DNA of 64,000 nucleotides, taken from contig NZ_FMCR01000001.1 in the NCBI RefSeq assembly GCF_900091575.1, forward strand, positions 124,001 through 188,000, read 5' to 3'. The position numbers and the translations under genes are program-made. Origin of the DNA: Micromonospora saelicesensis (GTDB taxonomy: Bacteria > Actinomycetota > Actinomycetes > Mycobacteriales > Micromonosporaceae). Each line of letters starts with the position of its first letter. Within the stretch, counting starts at the first letter, position 1. The notes below the pieces were generated by a model. It searched no databases and was not told the origin of the DNA. It was given only the letters and a program-made list of their open reading frames with translations. Shown one piece after another: positions 53,416 to 61,789 of this stretch.

Positions 53416-54915
53416 ATGTCTTCTGTGCTGTCCGCGGTCAACCGGCCGCGTCTGTCCCGTCCGTCCTGGTTGTCGCCGAAGGTGTTCCGCACCGAGGTCC
53501 TCGCCGGTCTGGTCGTCGCCCTGGCGTTGATCCCGGAGGCGATCTCGTTCTCGATCCTCGCCGGTGTCGACCCCCGCGTGGGGCTGTTCGCCTCGTTCAC
53601 GATGGCAGTCACCATCGCGATCTGCGGAGGACGTCCGGCGATGATCTCCGCCGCGACCGGAGCCATCGCCCTCGTCGTCGGGCCGCTGGCGAAGGAACAC
53701 GGGCTGGACTACCTGATCGCGGCGGTGATCCTCGGCGGCGCGATCCAGATCCTGCTCGCCGTGCTCGGCGTGGCGAAGCTGATGCGGTTCATCCCGCGCA
53801 GCGTCATGGTGGGTTTCGTCAACGCCCTGGCCATCCTCATCTTCGCCGCCCAGGTCCCGCACCTGCTCGGCGTGCCGTGGCTGGTCTACCCGCTCGTCGC
53901 CGTCGCCCTGGCGATCATGGTGGGGCTCCCCCGGCTCACCCGCGCCATCCCGGCGCCGCTGGTCGCCATCGTGGTCCTGACCCTGGTCACCGTCTTCGCC
54001 AGCGTGGCGGTGCCGACCGTCGGCGACGAGGGAGCCCTGCCGGACAGCCTGCCCACCCTCGGCCTGCCGCAGATCCCCTGGACCATGAACACCCTCACCC
54101 TCGTCGCCCCCTACGCCCTGGGGATCGCGCTGGTCGGGCTGATGGAGTCGCTGATGACCGCCAAGCTCGTCGACGACATCACCGACACCCCCTCCAGCAA
54201 GACGCGCGAGTCCTGGGGTCAGGGCGTGGCCAACATCGTCACCGGTTTCTTCGGCGGCATGGGTGGCTGCGCCATGATCGGCCAGACGATGATCAACGTG
54301 AAGGCGTCCGGCGCCCGTACCCGGCTGTCGACGTTCCTGGCCGGCGTGTTCCTGCTGGTCCTGGTCGTCGTGCTCGGCGACGTGGTGGCGGTGATTCCGA
54401 TGGCTGCCCTGGTCGCCGTGATGATCATCGTGGCGGTGTCGACGTTCGACTGGCACTCCGTCGCCCCGGCCACGCTGAAGCGGATGCCGTACGGCGAGAC
54501 CATCGTCATGGTCGCCACCGTCGCCACCACCCTGGCCACCCACAACCTCGCCATCGGCGTCGTGATCGGCGTCCTCACCGCCATGGTGATCTTCGCCCGT
54601 CGAGTGGCCCACCTGGTCGAGGTCACCAGCGTCCTGGACCCGGACGGCACCACGAGGATCTACTCGGTGCGCGGCGAGCTGTTCTTCGCCTCCAGCAACG
54701 ACCTGGTGGGCCAGTTCGACTACGCGAACGACCCCGAGACGGTGGTCATCGACATGACCCACGCCCACGTCTGGGACGCCTCATCCGTCGCCGCCCTCGA
54801 CGCCATCACGCAGAAGTACGCCACCCGCGGCAAGACCGTCGAGATCATCGAACTGAACAAGCCCAGCGCCCGCATCCACGACACCCTCGCCGGTCAGCTC
54901 GGCGTCGGCCACTGA
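53416..54915 (+). CDS. SulP-family anion transporter with STAS domain
   Basis: A 499-residue membrane protein. The transport domain has the SulP pattern [40 protein letters not shown] and about ten helices; the C-terminal STAS domain has [17 protein letters not shown] and [20 protein letters not shown]. SulP proteins carry sulfate, bicarbonate or other anions; the ion here is unknown. The stop overlaps the MerR gene by one base (TGATG), so the two are translated together. Confidence 0.92.
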   Translation: MSSVLSAVNRPRLSRPSWLSPKVFRTEVLAGLVVALALIPEAISFSILAGVDPRVGLFASFTMAVTIAICGGRPAMISAATGAIALVVGPLAKEHGLDYLIAAVILGGAIQILLAVLGVAKLMRFIPRSVMVGFVNALAILIFAAQVPHLLGVPWLVYPLVAVALAIMVGLPRLTRAIPAPLVAIVVLTLVTVFASVAVPTVGDEGALPDSLPTLGLPQIPWTMNTLTLVAPYALGIALVGLMESLMTAKLVDDITDTPSSKTRESWGQGVANIVTGFFGGMGGCAMIGQTMINVKASGARTRLSTFLAGVFLLVLVVVLGDVVAVIPMAALVAVMIIVAVSTFDWHSVAPATLKRMPYGETIVMVATVATTLATHNLAIGVVIGVLTAMVIFARRVAHLVEVTSVLDPDGTTRIYSVRGELFFASSNDLVGQFDYANDPETVVIDMTHAHVWDASSVAALDAITQKYATRGKTVEIIELNKPSARIHDTLAGQLGVGH

Positions 54916-55367
54916 TGGCCACCACCAGCCGGGAAACCGGGCCGGAGCAGCACGTCTCCGGCTCGGCCACCGGCCGCCTCATGCAGATCGGCGAGGCCGC
55001 CGAACGGGTCGGGCTGAGCATCCGCACCATCCGCCACTACGAGGAAGCCGGCCTGATCGTCCCCTCCGCCCGCAGCGAGGGCGGCTTCCGCCTCTACACC
55101 GAACCCGACCTCGACCGCCTCGCCGTCGTCAAACGCATGAAACCCCTCGGCTTCACCCTCGACGAGATGCGGGACCTCCTCACCGTCCTCGACGCCCTCG
55201 ACACCGCCACCGGCGCCGACCGCGCCGCCCTGCTCGACCGGCTCGCCATGTTCCACACCGCCGCCACCACCCGCGTCACCGCCCTGCGCGACCAACTCGC
55301 CATGGCCGAAGGCTTCGCCGACACGCTCCGCGCCGAACTCGACCACCACGAAGGCCCCCCTGTCTGA
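54915..55367 (+). CDS. MerR-family regulator coupled to SulP
   Basis: A 150-residue MerR protein. The winged helix is MQIGEAAERVGLSIRTIRHY with EEAGLIVPSARSEGGFRLYT, followed by LKPLGFTLDEMRDLL-like helix (seen as KPLGFTLDEMRDLLTVLDAL) and a coiled-coil dimer region. No cysteine is present in the effector part, so a metal is unlikely as the signal. It is encoded directly after sulP, and may regulate its operon. No typical 19-bp spacer promoter could be located upstream of sulP by eye. Confidence 0.9.
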   Translation: MATTSRETGPEQHVSGSATGRLMQIGEAAERVGLSIRTIRHYEEAGLIVPSARSEGGFRLYTEPDLDRLAVVKRMKPLGFTLDEMRDLLTVLDALDTATGADRAALLDRLAMFHTAATTRVTALRDQLAMAEGFADTLRAELDHHEGPPV

Positions 55368-55429
55368 ACGCCCCTCATCGGTGGCCCTGAGCTGTGGTGA
55401 CCGGTCGGCACGCCTGCTGAGCGTCGGGC

Positions 55430-55460
55430 TTGCATCCGGTACTCAGGTACACGCTTACCG
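55430..55460 (+). promoter_or_regulatory. MerR-type promoter with 19-base spacer
   Basis: TTGCAT (55430-55435) and TTACCG (55455-55460) are 19 bases apart, the overlong spacing that MerR activators correct. The spacer holds GTAC-TCAG-GTAC, a short dyad. The start codon is eight bases after the -10 box, so the message is probably leaderless. Confidence 0.65.
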
Positions 55461-55468
55461 TCGTCGGT

Positions 55469-55801
55469 ATGACCACTGACTCCCAGGCGTGGGTGCCCGA
55501 GTCGTGCACCTTGCCGAGCGGACAACGGCCGCTGCGGCTGGCCGAATTCGACGACCTGTTCGCCACCGCCCTGCTGGCGCAGCAGCGGCTGTCCCCCACC
55601 GAACTGCGGTGGCGTCTCGACGCGACCGCCGAGGCGACCGCCCGGGACCTTATCGGCCGGGAAAGCTCCTGCTGCTCGTTCTTCTCGTTCACCCTCGCCG
55701 CCGACACCGGCACGCTGCGCCTCGACGTGCAGGTGCCGGCCGCGCACGTCGACGTCCTCGACGCGCTCGCGCTGCGAGCCGCCGCCGGGACGACGGCATG
55801 A
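55469..55801 (+). CDS. Small protein with vicinal cysteines, in a MerR operon
   Basis: A 110-residue protein of no known family. It opens with WVPESCTLPSGQRPLRLAEF, has a helix LLAQQRLSPTELRWRLDATA, and a striking RESSCCSFFSFTLAADTG in the middle, with two adjacent cysteines. The end is a small strand-helix unit (VPAAHVDVLDALALRAA). The paired cysteines beside a metal-type MerR gene suggest soft-metal binding or delivery, which is inference. It overlaps merR by ATGA and follows a MerR-type promoter. Confidence 0.8.
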   Translation: MTTDSQAWVPESCTLPSGQRPLRLAEFDDLFATALLAQQRLSPTELRWRLDATAEATARDLIGRESSCCSFFSFTLAADTGTLRLDVQVPAAHVDVLDALALRAAAGTTA

Positions 55802-56247
55802 GCGGATTGCGCAGCGGCCAGGTCGCCGCCGCAGCCGGGGTGAACCCGCAGACGCTGCGCTACTACGAACGCCGTGGACTGCTCGCCGAGCCAGACCGAA
55901 GTCTGGGCGGGCACCGCCTCTACCCAGCCGAAACGGTCACCGTGCTGAGGGTGATCAAAGCGGCGCAGCGGCTCGGGTTCACCCTCGACGAGGTCGCCGA
56001 ACTCCTCGACGCGGGCCAGCACCGTCACGGTCGCCACCCCGACGCCGGCCTACGGGTCCGCGCCCAGGCAAAGCTCGCCGAGGTCGAGACGAAGATCGCT
56101 GACTTGCAGGTCATCGCCGGCACGCTGCGCGCCGCAGTGGAGGCCGGCTGCGACGACCTCGTCGAATGCGCCGGCCAGCCGTGCTGCCCCATCCCCTTCG
56201 CCACCATCGCTCCAGGGGGTGCCTGTTCGACCGGGTCACCGGCATGA
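55798..56247 (+). CDS. MerR-family regulator, metal type
   Basis: A 149-residue MerR protein. The DNA-binding part is [20 protein letters not shown] with [17 protein letters not shown]; the dimer helix is [20 protein letters not shown]. The effector loop has cysteines in [20 protein letters not shown]. Compared with mercury-sensing MerR, the two distal cysteines appear matched, while the first one (in the dimer partner, C79 in Tn501 MerR) seems to be replaced, as HRHGRHP lies there. So it may sense a different soft metal or thiol stress. It likely drives its own 19-spacer promoter. Confidence 0.9.
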   Translation: MSGLRSGQVAAAAGVNPQTLRYYERRGLLAEPDRSLGGHRLYPAETVTVLRVIKAAQRLGFTLDEVAELLDAGQHRHGRHPDAGLRVRAQAKLAEVETKIADLQVIAGTLRAAVEAGCDDLVECAGQPCCPIPFATIAPGGACSTGSPA

Positions 56248-56281
56248 TCCGGCGCCGGGGGCGAATCGGTACGGTCCACGG

Positions 56282-56626
56282 ATGACCGTCGTCCGCTCTG
56301 TCCTGCTGTTCGTCGTCGCCGCCCTGTTCGAGATCGGCGGGGCGTGGCTGATCTGGCAGGGCTGGCGCGAGCACCGCGGCCTGTGGTGGATCGCCGCCGG
56401 AGTCATCGCCCTCGGCGCGTACGGATTTGTCGCCACCTTCCAGCCCGACCCGAACTTCGGGCGCATCCTCGCCGCCTACGGCGGCGTGTTCGTGGCCGGA
56501 TCCCTCGCCTGGGGCGTGATCGTCGACAAGTTCCGGCCCGACCGGTGGGACGTCATCGGCGCCGGCATCTGCCTGATCGGCGTGGCCCTGATCATGTACG
56601 CGCCGCGTTCGGCGGGCGGCTCCTGA
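56282..56626 (+). CDS. YnfA-family membrane protein
   Basis: A 114-residue protein with four helices and the UPF0060/YnfA pattern: [60 protein letters not shown] and [20 protein letters not shown]. YnfA resembles small multidrug-resistance (SMR) pumps and has been linked to resistance in enterobacteria. It follows the metal-type MerR by 34 bases and is probably co-expressed with it. Confidence 0.92.
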   Translation: MTVVRSVLLFVVAALFEIGGAWLIWQGWREHRGLWWIAAGVIALGAYGFVATFQPDPNFGRILAAYGGVFVAGSLAWGVIVDKFRPDRWDVIGAGICLIGVALIMYAPRSAGGS

Positions 56627-56700
56627 TCGTCACGGAGCCGATCCGGCACCTCAGGCCCTCGCCGAGGCGCACGCTTGGCCCCGCGCCGTAGCGTGGCAGG

Positions 56701-57951
56701 GTGGCAGCACCCCGCATGACACCGCCGTCGGGGATGAGCACCCGGCTGACGTTCCTGTTCGCGTTGGCGGCGGGAGTGGCCGTCGGCAACCTGTACTGGG
56801 CCCAGCCACTGCTCGGCTTCATCGCAGGCGATCTACGCGTCACGACCGCGACGGCCGGCTGGCTGGTCACCGCGACGCAGCTCGGGTACGCCGTCGGCGT
56901 GCTACTGCTCGTACCGCTCGGTGACGTCCTGGACCGCCGCCGGTTCGTCCCGATCATGCTGCTGACCTCGGCCGCCGCACTGCTGCTGTGCGCGCTGGCG
57001 CCGTCGATCGGCGTACTCCTGCTCGCACTCGGCGTGCTCGGTGTGACGACGATTTCCGGGCAGATCCTCACTCCGCTCGCCGGAGACCTTGCCGGCGACG
57101 CCCAGCGCGGTCGGATCGTCGGCGTCGTCGGATCCGGGACCCTCACCGGCATCCTGGCCTCCCGCACGATCAGCGGCCTCGTCGCCGACGCCGCCGGGTG
57201 GCGGACGATCTTCGCCCTCGCCGCGGTCCTCGCCGTCCTGCTCGCGATCGTGCTCTACCGCGCGATTCCGCCGCTGGCACCGCGGACACGCCTGCCCTAC
57301 GCGCAGCTCATCGCCTCGGTCGGCGCGGTGGTCGTGCGCGAGCGGGCGGTCCGATGGACGCTGGTCCTGGGCGCCACCGGCTTCGCCGCGTTCTCACTGT
57401 TCTGGACGGCGCTGACGTTCCTCCTCAGCGGCCCGCCGTTCCGGTACCCGGCGGCGGTGATCGGGTTGTTCGGTCTGGCCGGCCTCGCTGGCGTCCTCTC
57501 CGGCCTGCGCGGCGGACGGCTGCACGATCGCGGTTGGTCGCTTCCGGCCACCGGCGCGGCCTGGGTACTGGCCCTCACGGCCTTCGTCGTCGCGGCGTTC
57601 GCCGTACGGTCCGTCGTCGTCATCATCATCGTGATCGTCATGCTCGACGTCGCCCTCCAGACGCAGGCCCTGCTGAACCGGGCGCGACTGTTCGCCCTCT
57701 CTCACGAGGCCCGGAGCCGGCTCAACACGGCGCTGGCCGCCGTCAACTTCGTCGGCGCCGCCATCGGCTCCGCCGCCGCGACCGTGCTCTGGTCCGCGGG
57801 CGGCTGGACAGCGGTCACCATCGCGGGAACAGCGCTCTGCTGCTTCGCGCTCATCGTGTGGGTGCGGGGACGTCGTGGTCCACTCGTGATCCGCGTTGCC
57901 CCGCCGGAGAACGCAATTCAGGGGGCATTGCCGATTGGCCATGCCCCCTGA
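56701..57951 (+). CDS. MFS transporter
   Basis: A 416-residue major-facilitator protein with twelve predicted helices. The N-terminal half has FALAAGVAVGNLYWAQPLLG and the loop 2-3 motif VPLGDVLDRRRFVPIMLL (G-D-x-x-D-R-R). The second half starts near WTLVLGATGFAAFSLFWTAL. It probably exports drugs or metabolites. Start codons GTG 56701, ATG 56716 and ATG 56734 are all possible; the last opens directly at the first helix. The 3' end overlaps a terminator hairpin shared with the tRNA. Confidence 0.9.
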   Translation: MAAPRMTPPSGMSTRLTFLFALAAGVAVGNLYWAQPLLGFIAGDLRVTTATAGWLVTATQLGYAVGVLLLVPLGDVLDRRRFVPIMLLTSAAALLLCALAPSIGVLLLALGVLGVTTISGQILTPLAGDLAGDAQRGRIVGVVGSGTLTGILASRTISGLVADAAGWRTIFALAAVLAVLLAIVLYRAIPPLAPRTRLPYAQLIASVGAVVVRERAVRWTLVLGATGFAAFSLFWTALTFLLSGPPFRYPAAVIGLFGLAGLAGVLSGLRGGRLHDRGWSLPATGAAWVLALTAFVVAAFAVRSVVVIIIVIVMLDVALQTQALLNRARLFALSHEARSRLNTALAAVNFVGAAIGSAAATVLWSAGGWTAVTIAGTALCCFALIVWVRGRRGPLVIRVAPPENAIQGALPIGHAP

Positions 57952-57953
57952 AT
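57916..57953. terminator. Terminator shared by MFS gene and tRNA-Lys copy 1
   Basis: ATTCAGGGGGCAT and ATGCCCCCTGAAT form a perfect 13-bp stem around a 12-base loop. It lies within the last codons of the MFS gene and five bases from the tRNA 3' end. Confidence 0.8.
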
Positions 57954-57958
57954 ATCGC

Positions 57959-58034
57959 TGGTGCGCCGCCAGGGACTCGAACCCCGAACCCGCGGATTAA
58001 GAGTCCGCTGCTCTGCCAGTTGAGCTAGCGGCGC
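57959..58034 (-). tRNA. tRNA-Lys (CTT), copy 1, CCA encoded
   Basis: On the minus strand the cloverleaf begins GCGCCGCTAGCTCA and its acceptor stem GCGCCGC pairs with GCGGCGC. The anticodon loop reads ACTCTTAAT with anticodon CTT. GGTTCGAGTCC is the T arm. The body is 57962-58034, and CCA is encoded at 57959-57961. A -10-like TAACGT lies upstream but no good -35, so it may be poorly expressed. Identical to the copy at 62368-62443. Confidence 0.96.
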
Positions 58035-58217
58035 TCGTCGGCAACGGGACGAGACGTTAGCACGGTGCCGGAACAGGCTGTCGCCGGTGCTGGGCACGAC
58101 GGCCGTGTCCAGCGGTCGGCCAGGTCCGGTTGATCAAGCGGGTACGCTCGTTACTGCTGCCTGCTGCGCTGACCGGCACCAACGGCGCTGAACGGCCGGC
58201 TCGGCCGCGAGCCCGCA

Positions 58218-58709
58218 GTGGATCCGAGGAACCTCGCGCCGCTCCAGGGCACCTTCGTGGTCGTCCTGGTGACACTCGTCGGGCAGGGCCTGACGTTCGC
58301 GCCGCTCGTGCGGATGCTGGGCCTGCGCGCCAACGAAACCGACCAGGCCCGGGTACGTAACGAGGCCCGCTCGGCGGCGGTCGAGGCCGCCCTGGCCCGC
58401 CTCGACGAGGTTGCCACTGCGGAGCCGGACAGCGCGGTGGCCGTCAACACCACCCGTACGCAGCTGCTGGCCCGACTGGCGCGCTACCGCGGGCGGCTGG
58501 ACCTTCTGGAGCAGAGCGGCTCGTCCGAGCTGCCCACCTCACCGGCGTACGAGACGGCGCTTCGTGTCCGGCGGACAGCCATCGACGCGAAGCGCGAGGA
58601 GCTGGTGCGCTGGCGCGACTCCGGCCGACTGCCGGACGAGGAACTCCGCGTCCTGGAACGTGAACTCGATCACGAGGAGCTACTACTCCCGAGGCGGGCT
58701 TCCAGCTGA
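58218..58709 (+). pseudogene. C-terminal remnant of a Na+/H+ antiporter
   Basis: The region encodes the last transmembrane helix (GTFVVVLVTLVGQGLTFAPL) and the cytoplasmic tail (LARLDEVATAEP, then TALRVRRTAIDAKREELVRW, and DEELRVLERELDHEELLL) of CPA1-type Na+/H+ antiporters. About 350 residues of the membrane part are missing. The sequence upstream, 58048-58217, shows no antiporter likeness and holds nothing else I can support. A GTG at 58218 leaves an open frame, but a working transporter is impossible. It ends two bases before the DUF4132 gene's stop. Confidence 0.75.
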
Positions 58710-58711
58710 CT

Positions 58712-61372
58712 TCACGGTGCCAACTGGTGCAGGATCACCGGATCCTTGATCTTCTTGTCGGCGGCCAACAGCAACGCCTTGCTGATGATTTCGCCGAGCC
58801 GGCTGTCGCCCTCGAAGGGCAGAAACATCTCCGGCTCCTTCGCCTTCGCCGAGTCGGGAATGATGCACAGGTACCGGTCGTCCGGGGCGATCAGGATGTT
58901 GCCCGAGCCGCAGTGGATGCGGTACGTGTGCAGGTCACCCCGTACTTCGAGGAACCGGTCGGTGAACGTGCACCGGTTGGCGATCGCCAGCCGGGGAATC
59001 AGCTCGGCCAGCACCTCCCGACGAGTCCTGGCGGTCGGGGTGAGGTCGCCGAAGCTGCTCTGCGACCAGTAGTCGCGGTACCGGCCCTGGGGACCACCGT
59101 CGTACCAGTTCGGGTCGTTGCCCACCCCGGCCGCAGCCACGAACAGGTCGACGTCGCGCATCACCTCGCTCAGCACGACCGCCGGAACCTCCTCCAGCGG
59201 CACCGGCGTGCGTTCCCCCCGGACGAACACCAGTTGGTCGGTCCCCATCGTGTCGAACATCAGGTCGTCGCCCTGATCCTCGATCCCGGCGATGTGCAGC
59301 ACGGCGCGCAGCCCCCAGTCCGGAAGGGCCAGCCAGGGGTCCTGGTAGCTGGCGCCGTCGTTGCGGTGTCGAACGTGCGACCAGCCGCGCCGGGACAGCA
59401 GCGCGATGAGACGGTGCTGGCGCACGATGTGCGCGGCGAACCGGTTGGAGTACGTGCCGGTGGTCCGCTCCGCGTCGGTCAGCAGGTACTGCTCGCGGTG
59501 CGCCTGCTTGAACGGCTGGGTGATAGTGCGCCGGGCCAGGAATTCCCGCCACGCCAGGACGGCGGCCGGATCGTCGACCGGGTGCCACAGCCGTACCGTG
59601 GCGTCGCCGGCGGGCTCGAGCACCGTGTCGTCCACGGTCCGCAGGGCGTCGCCGCCCCAGCAGCAGGCGACGCCGTCGACGGTCCAGATCAGCCGTCTGG
59701 CCAGGATCCGGGCCAGCGGGTGGTCCAGGAACCGCTCCCGCCACTGCTCGACGGTCCACGTACGGTCGCGCCGCAGCAGCCCCTCCAGGCGGTCGCGGGT
59801 CCCGGTCAGCGTCGCGCCGATGTCCGCGACTGTCGCCTTCAGCTCCTTCAACTCCTCGCCGTGGTCCTTACGCACCTGCGCCGGAGGAGCCTTGACCACC
59901 TTGCCGTCGGAGTTGCGCCACACCACGACGGCATCGACGCCGCGCACCTCGACCTCGTACGAGCTGTCACCCAGCTTGTCCGCAAGCGGCAGCCCGAAGC
60001 CGGGCAGTGCCATCTCCTCGACGTCCTCACGGCCGATGCCGAGCGCCTCGGCGTGCGTGGTCAGGCCCTTCTCGACGATGCGCAGCGTGCTCTTGTAGGT
60101 CAGCCGCGACGCCAGCCGCGCCAGTTGCGCGAGGGCCGCGGGGTGATCGGTGTCGACCAGCACCGCGACCGCGACGTTCGCCAGCTTCGGGCTCGACGGA
60201 CCGTGGCCGGGAACCTTGCGGGCGGCCCGTTCCGCGATGTGGCCGAGGCTGCGCAGGGTCTCCTCCGACGGCGGGCACATCGCTCGCGCCCAGAGCAGGC
60301 CCCACAGCACCCCGACGTTGTGGCGGTCGGCCAGCCGCGGCGGGAAATCGTCGCTGTGACCGGGGCAGCAGGTGGTCATCCGCAGCGGCAGACTGCGCGG
60401 CAGACCCACCAGCGGAAGCCAGTCGTCGAGCCGATCGGTGAACTCGTCGACACCGACCGCGTCGAGCAGAACCCGGGTGCTCTTCTGCCAGGCGGCCGTC
60501 GGCCGCGCCTTGTCCGCACCGAGCAGGCAGTGGGCAAGCAACGCCTGCCACTCGGACCGGCGCTCCTGCGGCATCGCCTCGATGTCCGCGACGGCCCGGT
60601 CAGCCCACTGCTCACCGACGTTGACGGTGGGCCACATCGCCTCGTCCTTGTCGCCCATGTCGGAGTAGACGCGCTCGATCCGCGTCCGCCGCCAGGTCGC
60701 CAGCGCCGCCGGGTGCGAACGCCCGGCGAGGTACTCGGCCTGTAGCGACTCCCGGGTGAAGCTCACGAGCGACGCGCTCCACCGACCGAATCCCAGCCAC
60801 GCTTGACCGCCCAGCCGGTCCAGCCAGCCGGATCCAGTCAACCCGCCGGCCGAGCACAGAGCGCGGATCAGCCCGTTGCGCCCGTCGCTGTCCTGTCCTG
60901 GGACCGTCAAAGCATCGAACACCAACTGCCGCGCCCGCACCGGCTGGACGGTCAGGAGTTGCTTCGCCCGCTCCCAGATCTCGCCGCGGGCGACGTCCCA
61001 CGGGGTGTCCCGGCTGCGGGGTAACCGCGGCAGATTGTCGATCACTGTCATCGCCGCGGCGGCCCGGCGGTCGTCATCCGCCCCGTCACCGTTCAGCGCC
61101 GCGACGGCGGCGCCGAGTTCCTCGGCCCGCCGCGTGGCGTCCGGCAGCAGTTCGATCTGCGGGGACGCCAGCTCGTACGGTCCGGCCGGGTCGTTGAGCG
61201 CGGTGAGCAGCGCCGGCCCGGTGCCGTCCGGTGCCCAGCCGCACACCATGCTCACCCGATTGACGAAGTCCCGCCCGTCGATCTCGTTGAGGGTGTCACC
61301 GCCCCGCTCGCACCACCCCCTGACCGTGGTGATCACGTCGCGCAGCGCCTGCTCCGGGTCGTACGTGTCCAT
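58712..61372 (-). CDS. DUF4132-family protein
   Basis: A large soluble protein of 886 residues. The N-terminal 500 residues are helical and repeat-like. The DUF4132 core and the conserved C-terminal module (DUF7737-type) begin near residue 640: RNDGASYQDPW, LPDWGLRAVLHIAG, VLSEVMRDVDLFVAAAGVGN, RTRREVLAELIPRLAIANRC and FEGDSRLGEIISKALLLAAD. DUF4132 proteins occur widely, some with WGR domains; I know of no proven activity. It is shorter than many relatives. The start overlaps the Gly-Gly-ended gene's stop by one base (TGATG), so the two are translationally coupled and probably physically partnered. Confidence 0.88.
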   Translation of the reverse strand: MDTYDPEQALRDVITTVRGWCERGGDTLNEIDGRDFVNRVSMVCGWAPDGTGPALLTALNDPAGPYELASPQIELLPDATRRAEELGAAVAALNGDGADDDRRAAAAMTVIDNLPRLPRSRDTPWDVARGEIWERAKQLLTVQPVRARQLVFDALTVPGQDSDGRNGLIRALCSAGGLTGSGWLDRLGGQAWLGFGRWSASLVSFTRESLQAEYLAGRSHPAALATWRRTRIERVYSDMGDKDEAMWPTVNVGEQWADRAVADIEAMPQERRSEWQALLAHCLLGADKARPTAAWQKSTRVLLDAVGVDEFTDRLDDWLPLVGLPRSLPLRMTTCCPGHSDDFPPRLADRHNVGVLWGLLWARAMCPPSEETLRSLGHIAERAARKVPGHGPSSPKLANVAVAVLVDTDHPAALAQLARLASRLTYKSTLRIVEKGLTTHAEALGIGREDVEEMALPGFGLPLADKLGDSSYEVEVRGVDAVVVWRNSDGKVVKAPPAQVRKDHGEELKELKATVADIGATLTGTRDRLEGLLRRDRTWTVEQWRERFLDHPLARILARRLIWTVDGVACCWGGDALRTVDDTVLEPAGDATVRLWHPVDDPAAVLAWREFLARRTITQPFKQAHREQYLLTDAERTTGTYSNRFAAHIVRQHRLIALLSRRGWSHVRHRNDGASYQDPWLALPDWGLRAVLHIAGIEDQGDDLMFDTMGTDQLVFVRGERTPVPLEEVPAVVLSEVMRDVDLFVAAAGVGNDPNWYDGGPQGRYRDYWSQSSFGDLTPTARTRREVLAELIPRLAIANRCTFTDRFLEVRGDLHTYRIHCGSGNILIAPDDRYLCIIPDSAKAKEPEMFLPFEGDSRLGEIISKALLLAADKKIKDPVILHQLAP

Positions 61373-61680
61373 CAGCCACCCACCAGCGGGACGAGCTTGA
61401 GGAACGTGATCCGGGACCCCGCGTGCAGGTGGACCTTGTCGTCCAGGGCCGTCACCTGCCGGTCGTCGACCAGCACCACGAAGCCGTTGCGGCCGAACGC
61501 CTTGAGCGTCGCCCGGGTCCGCTCCTCCGGATCGACATGCCCGCCGGACTCCGCGACCTCCAGGAAGACCCGCCGCCGAATCAGCTCGCCGAGACGTACC
61601 TCTTCCTCGAAGATGTCCATTGTCCATTTAGGACCACTCGGCGCTCCGGTCACTTCGTCGGCGAACGTGATCATCGGCAT
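61372..61680 (-). CDS. Probable ubiquitin-like (beta-grasp) protein ending in Gly-Gly
   Basis: A 102-residue protein with the layout of a beta-grasp fold: strand ITFADEVTG, strand WTMDIFEEEV, helix LGELIRRRVFLEVAES, a loop, strand GFVVLVDDRQVTALDD and last strand SRITFLKLVPLVGG. The C terminus V-G-G directly follows the final strand, as in ThiS, MoaD and mature ubiquitin, where the exposed Gly-Gly is adenylated and conjugated or thiolated. No E1-like, JAB or E2-like gene is seen in the window. The gene lies upstream of and overlaps the DUF4132 gene. The fold call is my inference by eye. Confidence 0.72.
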   Translation of the reverse strand: MPMITFADEVTGAPSGPKWTMDIFEEEVRLGELIRRRVFLEVAESGGHVDPEERTRATLKAFGRNGFVVLVDDRQVTALDDKVHLHAGSRITFLKLVPLVGG

Positions 61681-61789
61681 GGCGCTGAGGCTAACTGAGC
61701 ACTCCGACAGCGTTCCGCTCTCGTTTCACCGCCCGCGGGCCGGTGAACGGGGCGCGATTGATCCGTCGCAGGCCGGGTAGCTGAACAGC

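Noticed and set aside
58727..60745. A 672-codon plus-strand open frame over the DUF4132 gene
   Set aside because: Composition is of shadow type, with no start site; the minus-strand DUF4132 motifs are clear.
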